NCBI GenBank assembly: GCA_020025135.1
Contig: JAHHSQ010000008.1
Span: forward strand, 1 to 45,751
Direction: 5' to 3'
DNA: 45,751 bases
From: Pectinatus sp.
Lineage (GTDB): Bacteria; Bacillota; Negativicutes; Selenomonadales; Selenomonadaceae
Position 1 is the stretch's first letter. The number at the start of each line of letters is the position of its first letter. The position numbers and the translations under genes were made by a program. This document shows, piece by piece, positions 1 through 8,571 of this stretch. The notes under the pieces are model-generated. The model saw nothing but the letters and a program-made list of their open reading frames with translations, did not search any database and had not been told where the DNA came from.

Positions 1-86
1 GAGAACTCGTAAGACCTGCTATTTTAGTAGGCAAGGTTCGCTAATATCCCAGAATCCCCCGGCTTTAGCCGTGGGGAGTATGTCAA
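1..86 (+). mobile_element. Right end of an IS200/IS605-type element with omegaRNA-like tail (partial)
   Basis: The left edge holds a GTAAGAC segment (9-15), the run AAGGTTCGCTAATATCCC, and then a G/C hairpin, CCCCCGGC-TTTA-GCCGTGGGG (about 56-77), followed by AGTATGTCAA. A terminal hairpin just before a TCAA-type end is typical of the right end of IS200/IS605 elements, where the 3' part of the TnpB guide RNA also lies. No tnpB coding sequence is inside the window; it would lie to the left. Whether the element is intact cannot be judged. Family assignment is from memory of such ends. Confidence 0.6.
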
Positions 87-87
87 A

Positions 88-117
88 TGGACAATTTTAT
101 TCTTAAAATGATAAAAT
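88..117 (+). promoter_or_regulatory. Candidate promoter of purL
   Basis: TGGACA (88-93) and TAAAAT (112-117) are separated by 18 bases and lie about 30 bases before the purL start codon. The -35 element directly abuts the presumed IS605-like end, so insertion may have supplied or altered part of this promoter. Confidence 0.45.
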
Positions 118-148
118 GTACATAAGAAGACAATGTGGAGGGCTAGTT

Positions 149-3100
149 ATGGCAGATAAAAGAATTTTTGTAGAAAAAAGGACCGGTTTTTTTGATGTTC
201 CAGCCCAGAAACTATGTGCGAATTTAAAGCTCACCTTTGATTTAACTTCTCTAAAGTATATTCGCATTTTCCAGCGCTATGATATAAAAAATATCAGCGA
301 TGAGGATTATGAAGACGGTAAAAATATTGTCTTTTGCAATCCCTCTTCAGAAGTTTTATATGAAGATGAATTGCCACTCATTCGCAATGCAAGAGTTTTG
401 GTATTAGAAAGTTGGCCGGATAGTGTTAATTCTCGCAAGAATATTATTAAGCATACTACCAAGACATTTTTTAATAATAAATTGATTGATGTAGATGTGG
501 CGGAGGTTTTTGTCTTTGTCGGCAATTTAACAGATAGAGATTTTGCTAAATTGTGCAATTATTTTACCAATGATGTAGAGTGGCGGTTACAAATCCCTAC
601 CGATTTGTCTGGACCACAAGCACAAAAAAGCGACGTTGAAAAGAGTGAAAATTTTGCTTTTCCCAGTGATTTTTTTACTTGGAATGAAAAACAGTTGCGA
701 GATTTTTATACGCAAGAAAATGTGCCCATATCTTGGGCGGAGTTTACCCATTTCTTCTTTTATTTTAAAGGTGAAGAAAAGCGTTTACCAAGTAATGTAG
801 AATGGCAGCTTTTGCAGGCGATATGGCGTAGAAATAGTAAAGAGCACAATTATGATTCTGAACTCAGCACTGTAGTTATAGATAATTATAAATACAATAT
901 GCCGATTAAAGAAGCTTATACGATGTATAATAATGTTCGCACCTATGTAAAGAGTGGTCCTAAGACAACCTTACGAGATATCGTTACAATTACCAATAAA
1001 CAGCTATTACAAGCCGAAAAAATTCCTCATATAGCCTTTGACGACAATGATGGTCGGGGAAGATTTGTTGTTCCAGTCTATATTAATGACCATTATGAGG
1101 ATTGGTTAATTTCGTGTAAATGTTTATCGCGCAATGTCTTTACCCAACAGGCGCCGTTTAGCGGGGCTATAAATTGTTTGAGTAGTGTAGTGCGTTATCC
1201 GCTAGCGGATAGGACGCGCGTCTATCAGACGATGCACGTCAGTGTTATGGGTAATCCGAGCGAAGAACACCAACAGGAGTTGTTTCCGACTTTGTTGGCA
1301 CGCAGTTTAGCACGTCAGACTGTCAATGGACGTTCGCGCTATGGCAATCGGGCTGGAATTACGACTGGCTTTGCCAAAGAATATTATCACAATGCTTTTC
1401 AAAAAGAACATTGTGAAGTTGATTTTGCTATTGGAGCGGTGCAAAAAAATTATTTATCCACTGCTGAACCCCTAGAAAAGGATATCATATTTTTAATTGG
1501 GAGTCATACGGGGCGGGAAGGACAAGAAACATCTAATCCCGTGGCACGTGGAGATAGTTTTCAATTTATTCGCTTACAAGAATTTTTGCAGAAACCAGAA
1601 ATTTTGGCTTTGGTAAAAAAATGCCAAACTGTAGATGAAGTGGGTATCTTAGGAGCTATTTTGCAAATGGCCGCTGGAAAGGGTTTTTATATCATGTTGG
1701 ATAATATTCCAGTGAAATCTAATGCTCTTAATCCGGTAGAAATATTGACCTCCACGACACAAGAAAGATTACTGGTTATAGTTTCTCCGCGCGATGCAGC
1801 TAAGTTTAATCAAGCGTGTCAGATAGAAGGTATCAGTGCTACTTTGATGGCGCAATTATTTGATGATGAGCGAGTGCGCATACATTATCAAGAAAATTTA
1901 GTTTGTGATTTGCATTTAAATGTATTTGCAAGCAAACCGTTCCCAAAAGCCCATGCGCATATCAATGCTTCTAATAGGGAAATAGATTATTTCTCGGCGC
2001 AAATTCCTTCCAGTAAAAATGTAAAGAATATTGAGCGTCGTTGGTGTAATAATATGCAGGATAGCAATGTGGCTAGCCAAGCTGGATTGGTAGAATATTT
2101 TGATGCTACTATTGGGCGAGCCTCTTTAATGATGCCTTTAGGAGGTTCCACTCAGCGGACGCCAGCCGAAGGCATGGCTGCTAAATTACCTTCTGGACAA
2201 GATGACACGATGAATGTTGCCACCTTGACTGCGCATGGTTTTGAGCCAACACTTTCTGTTTGGAATCCATTTTATGGCGCCGTTTATGCGATAGTTATTG
2301 CCTTGGGTAAAATTGTAGCGATGGGCGGCGATTATCAGCGTGTTGGTTTAAATTTTCAAATTAATTTACCAAATCTATCAACTGATTCAGAAATGGCTTG
2401 GGGCAGTGCCTTAGCGACAGTTCTGGGAATTTTTCGTATGCAAAATACATTGGAATTGCCTACACTAGATATCAATACAGAGGAAAGTATGTCTACTGCT
2501 GGAGAAGAGTTATCTAGTGCGATAGCATTTGCTATCTGTCCAGTGCTTACAGATAATGTCGTTACTTCTGAATTTAAATTAGCTGGTAATCATGTCTATA
2601 TCTTGCCTTTGCCACGCGATTTGTGGCAGATGCCTGATTTGAAGGTTTTAAAACAAAATTATACGGCTTTTCAAAAATTAGTAAAGGCTAGAAAAGTATA
2701 TTCAGCGATGAGTATCACTCAGGGAGGATTGGCAGCAACGCTTTCAAAGATGTGTTTGGGTGAAAACATTGGCTTTTCTTTTACTGATGATTTGTTATAT
2801 TCAGATGATAAAATGTTTGAGCCATCTTACGGGAGCATAGTATTTGAAGTTGCTAGCGATGCAGATTTAAGCGAGCTAGCTGGGACTAAAGCACAACTTT
2901 TAGGAAAAACAATTCGCGTTCCCAGCATTTTATATGGTCGAGATGCTATTTCACTTTTGGATATCGATAAGGGATATTCACAAGCTTTAGCGGATATCTA
3001 CGCTTATCGAGGCAAAAAGCAGGTAAAATCGACTTTAGCTACAACCAATTTTCAGACCAATAATATTGGCTTAAAGGCAGAATCGGTTTTTGCCGTAGCT

Positions 3101-3967
3101 ACTTGTTCTCCTTTTGCTGGCGAAAGACGAGGTAATAAAAAAGCTCCAAATATTTGTTTTGATAAAGGAAATGTTATTCGCAAGGATATAACTTATACGG
3201 TACCAAATGTGTTTTTACCTACCTTTGCGGGCAGTATTGGCCTTGCAGATTTAGAAATGGCAGTAAAACATGCTGGGGCGAAAGCTACTAAAATGTTTAT
3301 TAATACAGAGGTAGCTCGTCTAGAATTGGAACAAGATTTTATTAAAGCATTAAATAAAGCCCAAATCATGATTCTTGGTTCGGGAGATAGTCGTATTATG
3401 ACGGCCTTTTTGCATCACGCACGCTTGGCAGAGGCCTTGCATAATTTCCTATATAATCGCGACGGTTTAATTTTGGGAATAGACAGTGGTTTTCAAACTC
3501 TGTTGAATTTGGGCTTTTTGCCAGAAGGACGTCTTTTGCCAGTGACGACAGAAACACCGACTTTGACTTACAATGAGGCGGGGCACTATATTTCTACTTT
3601 TGCTTATACGAAAGTGGTTTCCAATTTGTCCCCTTGGTTGACAGATTCCGGTTTAGGTCATGTCGATACCGTGCCAGTAGCTGGTTTAAAATGTAAGTTT
3701 TATGCCAGCCAGCAGACATTGGCTTTTTTACGACAGAATGGTCAAATTGCCACTCAGTTTGTCGATTCTGAAGGAAACCCTTCGATGGAATATACGTATA
3801 ACCCTGGTGGTTCCATTGACGCAATAGAGGGTATTACTAGTCCAGAGGGGCGTGTTTTTGGTAAAATTGGGCATTGTGAGCGCAACGCCTTTGGCTTGAC
3901 GAGAAATATTCATGGCACGAGAAATCAGGATATTATTCAATCAGGGGTAAATTATTTTCGAGCTTAA
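149..3967 (+). CDS. purL: Phosphoribosylformylglycinamidine synthase, single-chain clostridial type
   Basis: Fourth step of de novo purine synthesis: FGAR + glutamine + ATP to FGAM. The 1272-residue chain has the layout of the large single-chain form: N-terminal PurS-like part, central ATP-binding synthetase halves (glycine-rich PLGGSTQRTP near residue 670) and a C-terminal class I glutaminase. The start chosen is ATG 149 (MADKR) behind GGAGGG at 135-140; an ATG at 116 in the same frame has no ribosome-binding site. Odd: the glutaminase elbow reads GIDSGFQ, so the nucleophile position of GxCxGxQ is Asp1112 (codon GAC, 3482-3484), while the His/Glu pair in GHCER is kept. Glutamine hydrolysis is predicted to be lost unless another subunit supplies ammonia. 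Monocistronic, closed by a strong terminator. Confidence 0.93.
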   Translation: MADKRIFVEKRTGFFDVPAQKLCANLKLTFDLTSLKYIRIFQRYDIKNISDEDYEDGKNIVFCNPSSEVLYEDELPLIRNARVLVLESWPDSVNSRKNIIKHTTKTFFNNKLIDVDVAEVFVFVGNLTDRDFAKLCNYFTNDVEWRLQIPTDLSGPQAQKSDVEKSENFAFPSDFFTWNEKQLRDFYTQENVPISWAEFTHFFFYFKGEEKRLPSNVEWQLLQAIWRRNSKEHNYDSELSTVVIDNYKYNMPIKEAYTMYNNVRTYVKSGPKTTLRDIVTITNKQLLQAEKIPHIAFDDNDGRGRFVVPVYINDHYEDWLISCKCLSRNVFTQQAPFSGAINCLSSVVRYPLADRTRVYQTMHVSVMGNPSEEHQQELFPTLLARSLARQTVNGRSRYGNRAGITTGFAKEYYHNAFQKEHCEVDFAIGAVQKNYLSTAEPLEKDIIFLIGSHTGREGQETSNPVARGDSFQFIRLQEFLQKPEILALVKKCQTVDEVGILGAILQMAAGKGFYIMLDNIPVKSNALNPVEILTSTTQERLLVIVSPRDAAKFNQACQIEGISATLMAQLFDDERVRIHYQENLVCDLHLNVFASKPFPKAHAHINASNREIDYFSAQIPSSKNVKNIERRWCNNMQDSNVASQAGLVEYFDATIGRASLMMPLGGSTQRTPAEGMAAKLPSGQDDTMNVATLTAHGFEPTLSVWNPFYGAVYAIVIALGKIVAMGGDYQRVGLNFQINLPNLSTDSEMAWGSALATVLGIFRMQNTLELPTLDINTEESMSTAGEELSSAIAFAICPVLTDNVVTSEFKLAGNHVYILPLPRDLWQMPDLKVLKQNYTAFQKLVKARKVYSAMSITQGGLAATLSKMCLGENIGFSFTDDLLYSDDKMFEPSYGSIVFEVASDADLSELAGTKAQLLGKTIRVPSILYGRDAISLLDIDKGYSQALADIYAYRGKKQVKSTLATTNFQTNNIGLKAESVFAVATCSPFAGERRGNKKAPNICFDKGNVIRKDITYTVPNVFLPTFAGSIGLADLEMAVKHAGAKATKMFINTEVARLELEQDFIKALNKAQIMILGSGDSRIMTAFLHHARLAEALHNFLYNRDGLILGIDSGFQTLLNLGFLPEGRLLPVTTETPTLTYNEAGHYISTFAYTKVVSNLSPWLTDSGLGHVDTVPVAGLKCKFYASQQTLAFLRQNGQIATQFVDSEGNPSMEYTYNPGGSIDAIEGITSPEGRVFGKIGHCERNAFGLTRNIHGTRNQDIIQSGVNYFRA

Positions 3968-3990
3968 ATAATGTTATAATTAGTAGATTA

Positions 3991-4028
3991 AAAAAATGAG
4001 AGGAGCCAAGAGGCTTCTCTCATTTTTT
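3991..4028 (+). terminator. purL intrinsic terminator
   Basis: A 17-bp stem (3991-4007 with 4012-4028, one G-U pair) with an AAGA loop ends in a run of T. It lies 24 bases after the purL stop. The A-rich left foot lets it work on the minus strand too. Confidence 0.9.
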
Positions 4029-4066
4029 TATACCTGTTCAGAATTTCACAATAAAATTAGCAATAA

Positions 4067-4092
4067 AAAAACCTCCCCGTAGGGAGGTTTTT
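4067..4092 (-). terminator. Terminator of the PotE-like gene (bidirectional)
   Basis: AAAAACCTCCC-CGTA-GGGAGGTTTTT lies 30 bases after the stop of the minus-strand antiporter gene. Together with the neighbouring purL terminator it insulates two convergent units. Confidence 0.88.
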
Positions 4093-4121
4093 ATGTTAAG
4101 AGAAGAAGGAAAACTGAATTA

Positions 4122-5480
4122 TTATTTATCAGCGTTTGCTTCAGCAGCAATATTTTCGTCGATTCTGTCTTCGTCTTCTTTAGTGAAGCGAGTTGCAATT
4201 AAACCGTAAATAGTCCAACCAGCGAATACGACAACACCACCGTAAAGCATAGCTTCAGCACCAGTAGAGTACATAGCATACAAACTGTAGATACCAGCAA
4301 TTAAGCCGATAGCGTTACCAGTAGCAGCCTTGGAAGGTTCAACGCCAGCTTCATGCTGAATCTTCTTAACGGAAGCCATGGAGAGGATGTATGGAATAAC
4401 GTTAGTAACAACTGCGAAGTTAACGACAATATTGAACTGTTCGTTCAAGTTCGGGCTAATGGTCATTAAAGCGAGCAAAGTCTGAGCAATGCCAAGGATA
4501 ATCATACCAACGATAGGAGTATCAGTGCTGGTAACCTTCTGGAAAACTTTCGGGAAGTAACCCTGCATAGCGGAACCTTTAAAAATCTGACCAAGGGTGA
4601 ACTGCCAAGCCAACAAAGAACCAAAGCAAGACAATGCCATTAAGAACATAACGACTTTACCGATGAACGGGTTGAACATATGAGCAAAAGCAAGACCGAA
4701 AGGTGCGTTAGAAGCAACGATAGCAGCGTTTGGAAGCATACCTTGCATGACGTTAGTGGAAACGATATATACGATAGCACAACCGAGTGTACCGAAAAGA
4801 ACGGCGATAGGAACGTTTTTCTGTGGGTTTTCAACAGCATCCATGTTAGCGCAAGCAGATTCAAGTCCTAAGAATGCCCATAAGGTCATGGAAATGGATT
4901 GGCTTACTGCGCCGAAGAATGGCAAATGATGAGGGTTCCAAGCTGCTACGTAGATAGACGGTTTGAACCAGAACCAACCGATTACGGAAATCAAAACTAC
5001 TGGGATAATAGCGCCCCAAACGGTGAAGGAGCTCAAACGACCGGTAATTTTAGCACCGCCAAAGTTGAGGACAGTCGTAATCCAGAGGATAGCAATGATA
5101 GACAAGGTGTTCTGTACAGGGGTGAGGTTATCATAACCAAAGCACATAGCACCGTAAGCGATAACCGTTAAAGCAACGGCAACGTTACCGATAGCAACGG
5201 CGATTGCGTAAGTATAGTTAGACATAAAGCTACCAGAGATACCGAATGGATATTGAGCGTGACCACCCATACCGCCACCTCTTTGGCTATACAAACTACA
5301 TTTAGCGAAGCCGTAAGCTAAGCACATGGAACCTACAGCTGTAACCAACCAGGAAAATACGGACATGGTACCAACTTTTGCCAATTGAGCAGGTAACATG
5401 ATGATACCAGAACCCATCATACTAACTGCCGTGACGATGGTTAATTCCACGACGTTCATCTTATTCTTTTTATTACTCAT
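4122..5480 (-). CDS. potE: PotE-like amino acid/polyamine antiporter (putrescine/ornithine or arginine/ornithine exchange)
   Basis: 452-residue APC-superfamily membrane protein with about 12 hydrophobic segments. It closely resembles E. coli PotE as I remember that sequence: N-terminal MMGSGIIMLPAQLAKVGT, then KITGRLSS, WNPHHLPFF and LWAFLGLESACANMDAVENP. PotE exchanges ornithine and putrescine across the inner membrane. Here no ornithine decarboxylase is nearby; the gene follows arcC-arcA-arcB on the same strand, so arginine/ornithine exchange, the job normally done by ArcD, is the likely role (inference). It is 558 bases downstream of arcB, beyond a weak terminator-like hairpin, so it probably has its own promoter. 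A GGAGTG site precedes ATG 5480. Confidence 0.85.
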   Translation of the reverse strand: MSNKKNKMNVVELTIVTAVSMMGSGIIMLPAQLAKVGTMSVFSWLVTAVGSMCLAYGFAKCSLYSQRGGGMGGHAQYPFGISGSFMSNYTYAIAVAIGNVAVALTVIAYGAMCFGYDNLTPVQNTLSIIAILWITTVLNFGGAKITGRLSSFTVWGAIIPVVLISVIGWFWFKPSIYVAAWNPHHLPFFGAVSQSISMTLWAFLGLESACANMDAVENPQKNVPIAVLFGTLGCAIVYIVSTNVMQGMLPNAAIVASNAPFGLAFAHMFNPFIGKVVMFLMALSCFGSLLAWQFTLGQIFKGSAMQGYFPKVFQKVTSTDTPIVGMIILGIAQTLLALMTISPNLNEQFNIVVNFAVVTNVIPYILSMASVKKIQHEAGVEPSKAATGNAIGLIAGIYSLYAMYSTGAEAMLYGGVVVFAGWTIYGLIATRFTKEDEDRIDENIAAEANADK

Positions 5481-5740
5481 GATACTTAGACACTCCTTTA
5501 TGGTCTACGTCAAGTCAATTAATTAACAACAGTGTAACAATAGAGATAATTTAGATAATTCTAAAACATAGGCAGGATAAAATAAAAATAATTTATAATT
5601 TCGCGACAAAACTACAAGCCTATATAATGCCTCATTGAAATGCCATTAAACATTAATTGGGTATTGCAACTGAGTAAATATTTTAAGAGTTCATATCAAT
5701 TAGCATCTATCAATGATGCAATAATTTTATACAGAAAACA

Positions 5741-5773
5741 AGGGAGAGCCAATCTCAAAGAAAAACTCTCCCT
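5741..5773 (-). terminator. Candidate terminator of the arc operon
   Basis: AGGGAGAG (5741-5748) pairs perfectly with CTCTCCCT (5766-5773). Read on the minus strand it is followed by TTGTTTTCTG, a moderate T-run. It separates arcB from the PotE-like gene. The rest of the gap (5481-5740) is A+T-rich leader DNA of the antiporter gene with no ORF and no clear promoter that I could pick. Confidence 0.4.
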
Positions 5774-5789
5774 ATGTCTGCATGTCAAG

Positions 5790-5968
5790 GTACAACCAAA
5801 CTAATAAACGCACCTCTGCCGTAGAAGGCGGAGCTTATAATGCCACGAGAAAAGCGTTGCGGTCACAAGTACCTCAACGTCTTACATTCTCTTCATGAGA
5901 TTAAGAGCTCTCATGTGGTCGGTATTTTTATTTTAGCCCAAGCTAAACGGCTGTATGCCGTTTAGCTT
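5790..5968 (-). mobile_element. OmegaRNA-like / IS200-IS605-derived structured remnant
   Basis: Read on the minus strand, this stretch opens with a perfect 12-bp hairpin (5940-5951/5957-5968, loop TGTAT). It continues through GAGAATGTAAGACGTTGAGG (GTAAGAC at 5885-5879, the same heptamer as at the left edge of the window) and ends in a second hairpin, CTCCGCC/GGCAGAG (5814-5833). A hairpin at each end around a structured non-coding core suggests an IS605-derived non-autonomous element or orphan guide RNA. No transposase or TnpB is present. Family assignment is tentative. Confidence 0.38.
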
Positions 5969-6038
5969 TTACGTGCGGGAAGGCTTCAAAAAAACTACTT
6001 GCATTTAGTAGGAAATGATGGTAAGATGTTGCTTATAC

Positions 6039-7037
6039 TTATTCACCGAGGGTTGCGACCATAATAGCTTTGATGCTGTGCATTCTGTTTTCAGCTTCAT
6101 CAAAAGCTACAGAGTATTTGCTTTCAAATACTTCGTTGGTAACTTCCATTTCGCTGATGCCGAATTTTTCGTGAATGTCACGGCCAACTTCGGTTTCTAA
6201 GTCATGGAATGCTGGTAAGCAATGCATGAAGATAACTTTTTCGTTGCCAGTAGCCTTAATCATATCCATATTTACCTGATAAGGTGTTAATAATTTAATT
6301 CTCTGGCCCCAAACTTCTGCTGGTTCGCCCATGGAAACCCAAACGTCAGTGTAGATTGCATCTACGCCTTTAACGCCTTCTTTAACGTCAGCAGTTACGG
6401 TGATTTTACCGCCGTTGGATTCAGCGATTTTGCGGCATTCATCGATGAGGGACTGTTCTGGCCATAATTCTTTTGGAGCAACAATGCGGTAGTCCATACC
6501 AATCTGCATAGCACCGAACATTAAAGCGTTACTCATGTTGTTGCGGCCGTCACCGATGAAAGCAAAGGATACTTTGTGCAACGGTTTTTCGATGTGTTCG
6601 CGCATGGTCATGAAGTCAGCGATGATCTGTGTAGGATGGTCGGTATCAGTTAAACCATTCCAAACAGGAACGCCGGAGTATTCAGCGAGGATTTCAACGT
6701 CTTTCTGGGAGAAACCTCTGAATTCGATACCATCGAAGAATTTACCGAGAACGCGAGCGGTATCTTTCATGGATTCTTTTTTACCAATCTGGGAACCAGT
6801 AGGTCCGAGATAAGTAACATGAGCGCCTTGGTCATAAGCAGCTACCTGGAAAGAACATCTTGTTCTTGTAGAGGTTTTTTCGAAAATGAGAGCGATATTT
6901 TTGCCCTTCAATTTAGGCTGTTCTGTACCAGCGTATTTTGCTTTTTTCAAATCAGCAGCGAGATCCAAAAGGAACATGATTTCTTTTTTGGAGAAATCTC
7001 TCAAAGTCAAAAAGCTTCTGTTTCTTAAGTTAAACAT
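6039..7037 (-). CDS. arcB: Ornithine carbamoyltransferase, catabolic
   Basis: Interconverts citrulline + phosphate and ornithine + carbamoyl phosphate; in this operon it runs in the catabolic direction of the arginine deiminase pathway in the cytoplasm. The 332-residue chain carries the carbamoyl-phosphate motif STRTR (56-60), DHPTQ, the ornithine-loop signature DVWVSMGE, the catalytic HCLPAFHD and a C-terminal MHSIKAIM. The SMG motif favours ornithine over putrescine or aspartate as substrate. GGAGGAATATAG precedes the ATG. It follows arcA after a 187-base spacer holding hairpins. Confidence 0.95.
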   Translation of the reverse strand: MFNLRNRSFLTLRDFSKKEIMFLLDLAADLKKAKYAGTEQPKLKGKNIALIFEKTSTRTRCSFQVAAYDQGAHVTYLGPTGSQIGKKESMKDTARVLGKFFDGIEFRGFSQKDVEILAEYSGVPVWNGLTDTDHPTQIIADFMTMREHIEKPLHKVSFAFIGDGRNNMSNALMFGAMQIGMDYRIVAPKELWPEQSLIDECRKIAESNGGKITVTADVKEGVKGVDAIYTDVWVSMGEPAEVWGQRIKLLTPYQVNMDMIKATGNEKVIFMHCLPAFHDLETEVGRDIHEKFGISEMEVTNEVFESKYSVAFDEAENRMHSIKAIMVATLGE

Positions 7038-7083
7038 CTATATTCCTCCTATAACAATGCAGTAAAATATATAGGAATCACCT

Positions 7084-7165
7084 GCGCAAGAGTGCGCCTA
7101 GATGATGACTCCGCGATATTTTGTTTATAAAGCACCATTCATCCCCCACCTTAGAGGCGGAGGAT
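7084..7165. repeat. Hairpin-bearing intercistronic element (possible IS605-derived palindrome)
   Basis: The arcA-arcB spacer contains GCGCA-AGAG-TGCGC (7084-7097) and a larger imperfect hairpin, ATCCCCCACC-TTAGA-GGCGGAGGAT (7141-7165, 8 of 10 pairs). The second resembles terminal hairpins of IS200/IS605 elements. It could also act as an mRNA processing or stability element within the operon. Confidence 0.35.
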
Positions 7166-7224
7166 GGTTGGCAGTTGTTTTAATCATAATCAAATTAAAA
7201 CTAAATCAATTTAGATATTTAGTT

Positions 7225-8433
7225 TTATTTAACAGCTTCTCTGAAGAGAGGCATGGACATACATCTTGGGCCCCCTCTACCTCTGGACAATTCAGCAGAA
7301 GGCATAGTGATGACATTGATGTTGTTTTTGGTGAGAATGTCGTTGGTAACGTAGTTTCTTTCGTAGGTGACTACTGTACCAGGAACGATAACGAGGGTGT
7401 TGGAACCGTCGTTCCACTGTTCACGACCAGCGATGATGTTGTCGCCACCACCACATCTGATGAGGGTTACATCTCTGTCCAAATGTTTGGAGAGAATCTT
7501 TTCCAAGCTTCCTTCTTCCATGTCAATCTTGATATCTTTAGCAACTGGGTCATAGGTGATGCATTCTACGCGCAAAGTTGCTTCGATGCCAGGATGAACG
7601 GTGAATTTGTCAACGTCAACCATGGTGAAGACAGTATCCAAATGCATAAATGCACGGGATTTTGGAATTTCGAACATGAGAATGGTTTTGAAGGATTCGC
7701 CAGCTTCAAACACTCTCTTAGCTACTTTTCTAACGGATTCTTTATCTGTTCTCTGGCTGCAGCCGATAGCTAATACTTCCGGAGAAAGGATTAATTCGTC
7801 GCCACCTTCGATGCAGGTATCTTCATCGCGGTCGAAGTAGTGAGGAACTTCAGAATCCTTGTAGAATGGATGATATTTAAAGATGTATTCAGCGAAGATT
7901 GTTTCTCTTCTTCTAGTTACTGTTCTCATATGGTTGAGGGTGATACCTCTGCCCATACTAGCAAAGTTGTCACGGGTGAAGTAGAGGTTTGGCATTGGGT
8001 CCATAACGAATGGATATTCGCCATATTTTTCACCTAAGCCAAGTTCTTTCTTTCTTAAACCAGCCATGATTTTGTCGATCATAGCTTTTTCAGGAAGAGC
8101 TTGTAAGTAATCCTGGATGCGAGCAGCTAAATCCTTGTCGGTAACGCCAGCTTCAGCGATAACCTGTTTGAGGAATTGTTCGCGAACGGCAGGAGTTCTA
8201 ACAGCGCGAGCTGCTAGTCTTTCTAAGTACAATACTTCAACGCCGTTGTTTTTAAGAATACGAGCGAAAGCATCGTGTTCTTGACGAGCGACCTTTAAGA
8301 AAGGAATGTCATCGAATAACAACCTTTCCAAATACTCGGGTGTTAAGTTTTCAATTTCTTCACCCGGCCTGTGCAGAAGAACAGTCTTCAATCTACCGAT
8401 TTCAGAGTAAACATGGATATTCTTCTTTTCCAT
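7225..8433 (-). CDS. arcA: Arginine deiminase
   Basis: Hydrolyses arginine to citrulline and ammonia, first step of the ADI pathway. The 402-residue chain has the family's hallmark regions: HRPGEE near residue 22, FTRDNFA, the CIEGGDE segment and the C-terminal GRGGPRCMSMPL, in which Cys391 is the expected nucleophile. Length and motifs match functional bacterial arginine deiminases. It is second in the order arcC-arcA-arcB, 138 bases after arcC. Ammonia released here also counters acid. Confidence 0.96.
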   Translation of the reverse strand: MEKKNIHVYSEIGRLKTVLLHRPGEEIENLTPEYLERLLFDDIPFLKVARQEHDAFARILKNNGVEVLYLERLAARAVRTPAVREQFLKQVIAEAGVTDKDLAARIQDYLQALPEKAMIDKIMAGLRKKELGLGEKYGEYPFVMDPMPNLYFTRDNFASMGRGITLNHMRTVTRRRETIFAEYIFKYHPFYKDSEVPHYFDRDEDTCIEGGDELILSPEVLAIGCSQRTDKESVRKVAKRVFEAGESFKTILMFEIPKSRAFMHLDTVFTMVDVDKFTVHPGIEATLRVECITYDPVAKDIKIDMEEGSLEKILSKHLDRDVTLIRCGGGDNIIAGREQWNDGSNTLVIVPGTVVTYERNYVTNDILTKNNINVITMPSAELSRGRGGPRCMSMPLFREAVK

Positions 8434-8529
8434 ACTGAATAACCTCCTATAAATTTTACTTAGAATCAGGCGATATCTATTCAGTTGAAACCAAGCGGCA
8501 TGATACCGCCCAACACTGTAATATATAAT

Positions 8530-8561
8530 GCGTTTGAAGGACTTAGTAGTATTTCAAACGC
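8530..8561 (-). repeat. arcC-arcA intercistronic hairpin
   Basis: GCGTTTGAA (8530-8538) and TTCAAACGC (8553-8561) form a perfect 9-bp stem just after the arcC stop codon. Read on the minus strand there is no long T-run after it, so mRNA stabilisation or partial termination is more likely than full termination. Confidence 0.5.
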
Positions 8562-8571
8562 TTTATAACAA

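Noticed and set aside
7102..7773. Plus-strand open frame opposite arcA
   Set aside because: Antisense to the conserved arginine deiminase gene; composition typical of a shadow frame.
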